Origin: Spongospora subterranea
Taxonomy: Eukaryota; Endomyxa; Phytomyxea; Plasmodiophorida; Plasmodiophoridae
Reading direction: 5' to 3'
NCBI GenBank assembly: GCA_900404475.1
Contig: OUQQ01000488.1
Location: forward strand, 1 to 45,506
Length of the DNA stretch: 45,506 nucleotides
The notes below the pieces were generated by a model. The model searched no databases. It was given only the letters and a program-made list of their open reading frames with translations, and had not been told where the DNA came from. Below, piece by piece: positions 40,101 to 45,506 of the stretch (position 1 is its first letter; each line of letters opens with the position of its first letter). A program made the translations under genes and the position numbers.

Positions 40101-40533
40101 TGACCTTGACTCTCCGATACCTGAGTTGAATGATGATGGTAGCGTTTCTTTCAGTAGCCTTCCCGTAATCATTTTGGTATTGTCTTGTTTCTTGTTGAAA
40201 ACTATTCTTAGGTTGAGGACGATTCACATGTAGTGAATCAAATCGTCTCCGTCCGAACTAGGTCAGTGTCTTCTCGGGTTTCATTATTTTGTTTCTAATT
40301 TTTAGACCCCTGAATAACAGTTTGGAACTTGAAGGTGCTGAAGATCCTCCAAATTTTAGCGACACCGATAATAACAGGTTTTTTTGTAGTATGGTAACGT
40401 CAAAGTTTAAATGATAAGCTGATTTTATAGCGGCGTCGAGGATGATGACGGAGCGTCGTCGATTCGGAGTAATTCAAGCAGCAGAAAAGGGAGTGGGTGG
40501 AGGAAAGTCGAACATAGTCAGATGACGTCTTAG
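31132..40533 (+). CDS. Giant ubiquitin-specific protease, USP9X/FAF class
   Basis: Twenty-five exons encode 2,702 aa: 31132-31308, 31448-34570, 34619-34789, 34839-35048, 35097-35322, 35363-35584, 35633-37048, 37104-37321, 37370-37530, 37587-37920, 37965-38057, 38103-38252, 38302-38487, 38538-38693, 38741-38832, 38888-38970, 39021-39146, 39203-39340, 39405-39559, 39614-39809, 39864-39988, 40039-40164, 40212-40261, 40306-40377, 40431-40533. A Tudor/MBT-like patch lies near 225-275 (I-A-Y-D-N-W-x-x-x-Y-N-E-W). A helical scaffold follows, with WMDSNGVWEDAFGDHAHAQL and T-H-L-D-L-I-W matching the USP9X family. The catalytic domain has GLVNQGTTCYMN (Cys1779), QQDAQEFF, a zinc ribbon (C-x3-C ... CDACG), F-H-L-K-R and the His box DAGHYFSY (His2052). 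It removes ubiquitin from target proteins. Intron 38253-38301 starts with GC. First intron is long (139 nt). USP24 and USP34 are the near alternatives. Confidence 0.93.
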
Positions 40534-41434
40534 TTATGGATTGAAATTCTGCATAATCATCTTTTAGTCATTGATACAATTTTGATAGCCTCGGTAAATA
40601 TCTTGCTTTTTCATGAATAGACGATCCTCGCTTTTATAGTCGTAATCTGGTCGTGCCGCTATCGGATCCTGCCCAAACATTAACTGGAATCGCCTGCCTT
40701 TGCTTGGCGAAGCAAAACCTTAAGGCGAACGTAGTTTACAAACCGATGCCTTATTTTACCAACCGACACTTTCAATGCAAATCATCAGTTGGTTCCGTTC
40801 TACATTACACGATTGCGTGATTTTTTCATTGCGCCGAACATGAAAATTGTTTCTTTCAGAATGCCTTGTTTCTCGGTGATATTTTCTTGGAACAGCATCA
40901 GGTGTCTTTCGGATTTCGCGATCTCAGCGCTTTCATTCCCCAAAATTGCTCTTTCCGTTTATTAATAATCAGTTTACATGGGTTTTCGTCGTCAATCAGG
41001 TGGTGACGTCAATAAACGCAGAATCTAGGCTTTTGACTCAAGTTTCAAGTAAAAAGCAATAAAATTGTGCTGGCACTGCAACCGTAAATATGCCTTCGAT
41101 ATTTGCTGTGAAAGCAGTGAGTTGGCTGACTTTCCTGCAGCTAACATAAATAATTGCAGAATCGATGTAATCCTGACAATTAAGATAATAGAAATCTATT
41201 CATTCACAATGGAAATGACGATCTCCTATAGACGATCTAGTGTTCTATGTTGCTGCTTGCATCGGCGGATCTTGTAAATTGAACCTGTTCAACCTTGTTC
41301 GATCATCTTATGCAAGACGCCAATGGTTTTAGTAACTCGTTTTTTTTTAATATTTGCTCGCTATTGTCCAAATTCATCATCAGACGAAGATATATCTGGG
41401 AAGAAAGGATGGTGAGCGGTCAGGATGAAATACT
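40534..41434. other. Convergent intergenic region
   Basis: 900 bp between the ends of two convergent genes. It is AT-rich with an AATAAA-like run near 41060 and T-runs near 41340. I see no gene; 3' UTRs are the likely content. Confidence 0.45.
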
Positions 41435-44400
41435 TCAATCATTTAAGTTATTACTGAACGGCTTAGCGAACTGCTGTCGCGTCAAATACCGAGGTATTTC
41501 ACCATCGCTTAGGTCACTGACACCCAATGGAATGATGAGCTCTCCTGATGATCCTATAGGATAATCGGTTGATTGCGACAGATCAGATTCTGTTTCACGT
41601 ATCAGTGTATAGAATGGTAAGGTCATGGATTCAACTACCAGTATCGTCAATACCATCGGAATTTGAACGGCTACGACTCGTCGATAAGCTGGAGCCAGCT
41701 AATCGCGTATTTCTGTAGGTTTGTGCCAAGATTTCCCCTGACGAGCACGTTGAAGGGGTGGATTGTTTTACCAGACAAGGATCTCTGATGACCCAAAATA
41801 AGCAAAATAAACACAGCGCATTTCCTCTGAACAACCTGATAGTTTCTTGGTTCACAGTAGGACAAAGCCATAGATTTGGGTTGGTTAGAATATTGATGAC
41901 AATCATTAGACGATCGTGCTCTGGCGATGACATGATCACGACCTGTACAAGATTTGGAGACGGACTTGGTGTCGACCCTGTGCAGAATTGCTGTGAGCAG
42001 GTGCATGATTTCACTTACCAACAGTGTACCTGGAGGAGTTATTGTTGCAGCTTCTTCAATCGTGGGTAAAGATGTTAGAGAAGCCGAAAATGGATAAACA
42101 ATCTCCGCATCAACATCGCCATCATCAGGCTCATCTTCGCTTAAATCGCTCATATACTGATATGAACCTTGATCCTTATCACTATCCATCTGGAGTTGAT
42201 CCACCTTCACGATCTTGTAGGAAACTGGCACTGAACTACGAGGATTATTTACACTCTTCAGAGGAGACACTGAACGACTCCTTTTGGCAAGATCTGAACG
42301 GCTTCCCGACAGTGAAGAAGGTGGATTGGCACTATTTGTAGGACCTAACGATGACAATGATGACGATTGAACGGACTCAGAGTTATGAATAGCCTGAATC
42401 TCGGGATATATAGTACAGGAACCCACAATTTCAATGCATACTTGGACAACCGTAATGCTAATGCAGTTGCCGACCAGGGTCACTGGTGTAATATGAAGGC
42501 TTAACGGGTCAGATACTGAACCATGATTTGACGATCTAAAAAGGTATGGGAACCCATGTAAATATTGGTAACACATGACTTACATAGCTTCGGGTTCTGG
42601 ACCCGATTCCGGCCCCCTTATCACATGATGATTTTCGGAAATAAATAGCTGCAATAACAGCGCTAACATCGACTGATTATACGTCGTGGACCTTGCAGGC
42701 GAAAACGTGTCAACAACCGGTGAACGAGGCGAAACCAGTTCATCCAGGATTGTCTCTTCCATTAGCTGAGTTAGGCTATGTCCATCAATCATCACCACGT
42801 TATCGTATCCATCGTATCCATAATATTGACCAACGACGTGATCTGTGGCACTGTCAACGGCGGAATCCAGACGATAGTGTGAGGGATTAGAAGATAAATT
42901 CATAATTCCTTCATCACATTCCAGTACCTTGTGAAGACCAGATTAAAATAAGGCAAGATCTGAGTCGTCAAGTAACCAACCGTAAAGGGAACTTCTAAGT
43001 TAGAGTCGCGCGTAAAAATGTTTATCGCCAATGGAGTTGGTATTTCGGTGGATGTGCATTGATCACAGGTTGATATAGATTCATTGGCATTGTCATAATC
43101 ATTCGAAAACATCATCGATGTCACTTCAGGAGCCAAATCAGAAGGAGCATCATGACTTTCAATGATAGACGGCGTACACTCAGGAACAGCTGCGACACAT
43201 TCGGACAATGATGGTTGAGCTATATGAGGAGATATGGAAATAGTTGGTTGCGAGTCTTGAAGGTCTGGAATAACTGCACGATGAAAAGCTCGAGGCCGAC
43301 GATAGGGGATTGGATCAGGTGTCGTCGCTTCATTCTCGTTGATGGTTGTCAGCGTTTTGGCCATATTTTGCAAATGAAGTGGCCGGGAATGGGTTCTTAC
43401 AATTCCTTTGAGTGACCGAGACGAATTTCCAGAAGTAATGGACGATAGATGATTACTGACCGTTATTAAGCAAGAGAATAAAGCAAATCGGTGAAATTAC
43501 CTTTTTTGAGCATCAAGCCAACGGTCATATGCGGATTCTGTGGTATTCTTCATACCGTTGTTGAAAGGAACAGGTATGTTTTCTTTCCAGGAGTCATCGG
43601 CGATGCTGTTTTGCGATTTGCTGTGGATTTGCATTCTTTATATAAGCAGTACACGATTTGCGCCAATCTTACATATTCGATTTTCGTCGACGTAAGCTGG
43701 TATTTTTACCAACAAACTGTTTTGAAAAGGATGGTGGCTCCGGTCGAGGCGTGGAAGTAGCCTTTGCCCAATGGGCTTCCAAACATGTTTCTTGGTCAAG
43801 ATTCACCATTGCTTGGTGCAACTCCTGAATCCGTTTCTCCATAACACTGTAATCGAACTTGTCAGAATAACGGGACTTTCCAAAAACTGGCAACGATGGT
43901 GAAACCTGAACACAAGTTAAAATACATCCTTTGAAATCAACTGATTGCGCATAACCGGTTTCTGCGGTTCGGCTTTAGATTTGAAAGGTCGAAGGTCCTG
44001 TAATTGAGCCAGCTGTTGCATTTGATCAACCTGACCAATAAAAGGCATCAGCCGTTATGAAGATTAAGCCAATCGCGTTTACTTGTTGAGCCACAGCTTG
44101 GGCTTGCTGCTGTATCCGGCGAGTACATGCGGTGGCATTGTCCTCTAATTCTGACATCTGCTTCTCCACCGATGAGACGTCGATCCGCACCCTCTCCAAT
44201 CTAGGTTTCGATAGGCCAATTGTGTCCAATTGCCGAGATAATTTACTGACCGCAACAGCAACCGAGGCTAGAGCAGGTGGCGCAGGATCACCATTACTGA
44301 TGTTCAGCGGTGCGACCTGTTCATCTGTTTTTTTCTCAAAAAGTGAATGGATTGCTGTCATCTGTTGCTTGTGCATCTGCTCTTGATTTCGCATGAACTC

Positions 44401-45333
44401 CTGGATGAGATTCTGATATGCATGCTCTCGTTCACGATCAGCCTCTTCGGCTGTAGCAGCCGAAGGGACTGGTTTGTCTGTCTCATGCTGAGTTCCTGTC
44501 GTTTTGCTTTCACGTTTATGACTGGAAAAGTGGCTAGTTCCGACAATTGGCGTCTGATTTTGTAGAGTGTTATATCTAGGTGGAGATGTTGGTTTAGGAG
44601 CTGTAAATGGTTCAGGGTTAGACTGCAGTGAGGAGCTTGCCGAAGGGTATGGGATGTTTGTGAGCGCATCTGCCGACACGTTGTCGGAATCAGCAATCTT
44701 AGCGACATCTAGCCTTTGATTTGCAACTGAGATGGTCTCATTGCTCGAAAACCACCTAGATGGTGTCTTGATGGAATTTGTTCGCGGACCCTTGGTCAGG
44801 ACCACAGCAGATTTCGTTCGTTTTAAGGAAACCGGTCTATCAGAATCTATACTTGGAACCTCCTTTTTAACGGCGACCGAGCGAATAAGCGATGACGCGA
44901 GATTGGAATCCGTAGGATGAAAATCGTCGGGAGTACGGGCCCGAGTCGAACGATGAGGTACTTTCTTCCTTGTACTTTCCGATTTTGGTGGAATTAATTT
45001 CGAAACTGCACTTTTTTCCGACTTAATATTTATTTTGAGCGATAGATCTTTGATGGCAAAATCTTCAAACGGTTCAGAACCCGCGATTTCTGTCATCATA
45101 TAGGGTGCATCTACATCACCGTAATGGGACACATTTTTCACGTGATGCCTTTCAACCTGAATCTGTCAAACCGACTCAGCGTCCTGGACCTGATAGAACC
45201 GTGTTCGTTGATGATGGTGTACCGTAGGATTAGACAGATCAGGAATTATGATATTCGACGACACAGTGACTAAACCGGCAGCGGTAGAGACGCGCCTGCG
45301 AGGTGATGCTGAGCGAGTCTGCGATTTCACCAT
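41435..45333 (-). CDS. Large Ser-rich coiled-coil scaffold protein, not firmly identified
   Basis: Eleven exons (45333-45223, 45162-44083, 44030-43956, 43905-43673, 43620-43501, 43455-42928, 42850-42584, 42535-42019, 41942-41836, 41784-41639, 41589-41435) join in frame to 1,112 aa. The N-terminal third is basic and Ser/Thr/Pro-rich. Residues about 270-400 form a helical, Gln/Met-rich coiled coil (A-Y-Q-N-L-I-Q-E-F-M-R-N-Q-E-Q). A short acidic helix S-L-T-Q-L-M-E-E-T-I-L-D-E-L-V-S-P lies near 720. The C-terminus has Ser-x-Gly-Glu elements: C-S-S-G-E-I-L, G-S-S-G-E-L-I-I-P and S-D-L-S-D-G-E-I-P. This make-up recalls centrosome/cilium scaffolds such as TALPID3 (KIAA0586), but that is a guess. 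The 76-nt and 77-nt introns (41943-42018, 42851-42927) and part of exon 8 (42400-42500, odd composition) are the weak points of the model. Confidence 0.6.
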
Positions 45334-45506
45334 CGCATCTGGCCCCGATATTATCGCCGTTAACGCTATGAGATTGATGAGAATGAGCGATGCAAGACAA
45401 ACCCGACTCTACCGCACAGAGGAGTCGCTATACAGTCCTTTGATGACAGGTCACGATACCTATCTACACAGACCACCTCTACCACAGAGAGGAGTCAATG
45501 ACAGGT
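45334..45506. other. Upstream sequence of the scaffold gene, window end
   Basis: The last 170 bp contain two similar segments (about 45410-45470 and 45460-45506, each with cagaggagtc and gacaggt), a possible short direct repeat in the promoter region. No coding sequence is seen. Confidence 0.4.

Overview
This is a nuclear eukaryotic window. Nearly every gene is split by very short GT-AG introns, usually 44-64 nt. These often have a CTAAY or CTGAY branch-like motif just upstream of a YAG acceptor. I rebuilt exon chains by hand for the recognisable genes, and each chain listed here closes as a multiple of three. The gene set (HMG-box protein, zinc-binding HSCB, MO25, Rab6, DHHC transferase, MCM2, MORG1, a USP9X-class deubiquitinase, a PPR protein) suggests an opisthokont with a compact, intron-rich genome, for example an early-branching fungus or close relative. 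The exact lineage is inference. I see no prokaryotic, viral or plasmid features, no CRISPR array and no confident tRNA or rRNA gene.

Layout. 1-1286: no gene seen, pyrimidine-rich before the first gene. 1287-1678 (+): small HMG-box protein. 1679-4288: gene-poor, with a degenerate direct repeat and a coding-like frame broken by one stop. 4289-5867 (-): a short Sfi1-repeat protein and UTP11. 5931-6938: a 500-bp block present twice around a single 'n', probably a false duplication at a contig join. It repeats the first part of the HSCB co-chaperone gene (6802-7614, +). 8757-10229 (+): MO25/CAB39. 10505-11036 (-): remnant of a membrane-protein reading frame. 11037-12332 (+): CCCH zinc-finger protein. 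12411-13974 (-): Rab6, interrupted by a 340-N gap with the same 141 bp on both sides. 13975-15135: gene-poor, with a decayed minus-strand frame. 15136-16237 (+): putative Golgi-type glycosyltransferase. 17248-18395 (+): DHHC palmitoyltransferase. 18995-20100 (+): mercaptopyruvate/thiosulfate sulfurtransferase. 20325-24022 (-): MCM2 in 22 exons. 24674-25130 (-): mini LOTUS-domain protein. 25293-26262 (+): WDR83/MORG1. 26381-27821 (-): mitochondrial PPR protein. 28038-29815 (-): ENPP-type ectophosphodiesterase with a 645-N gap. 31132-40533 (+): giant USP9X-class deubiquitinase of 2,702 aa. 41435-45333 (-): a 1,112-aa Ser-rich scaffold protein, not firmly identified.

The genes are unrelated housekeeping functions: replication, rRNA processing, Fe-S assembly, vesicle traffic, sulfur metabolism, ubiquitin removal and kinase scaffolding. 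Several neighbours share short divergent promoters, for example the LOTUS and WDR83 genes with 162 bp between start codons. I found no convincing new multi-gene system. The points most worth checking are two assembly duplications, two GC-AG introns, the stand-alone LOTUS and Sfi1-repeat proteins, the unidentified 1,112-aa protein, and three broken reading frames in the gene-poor stretches.
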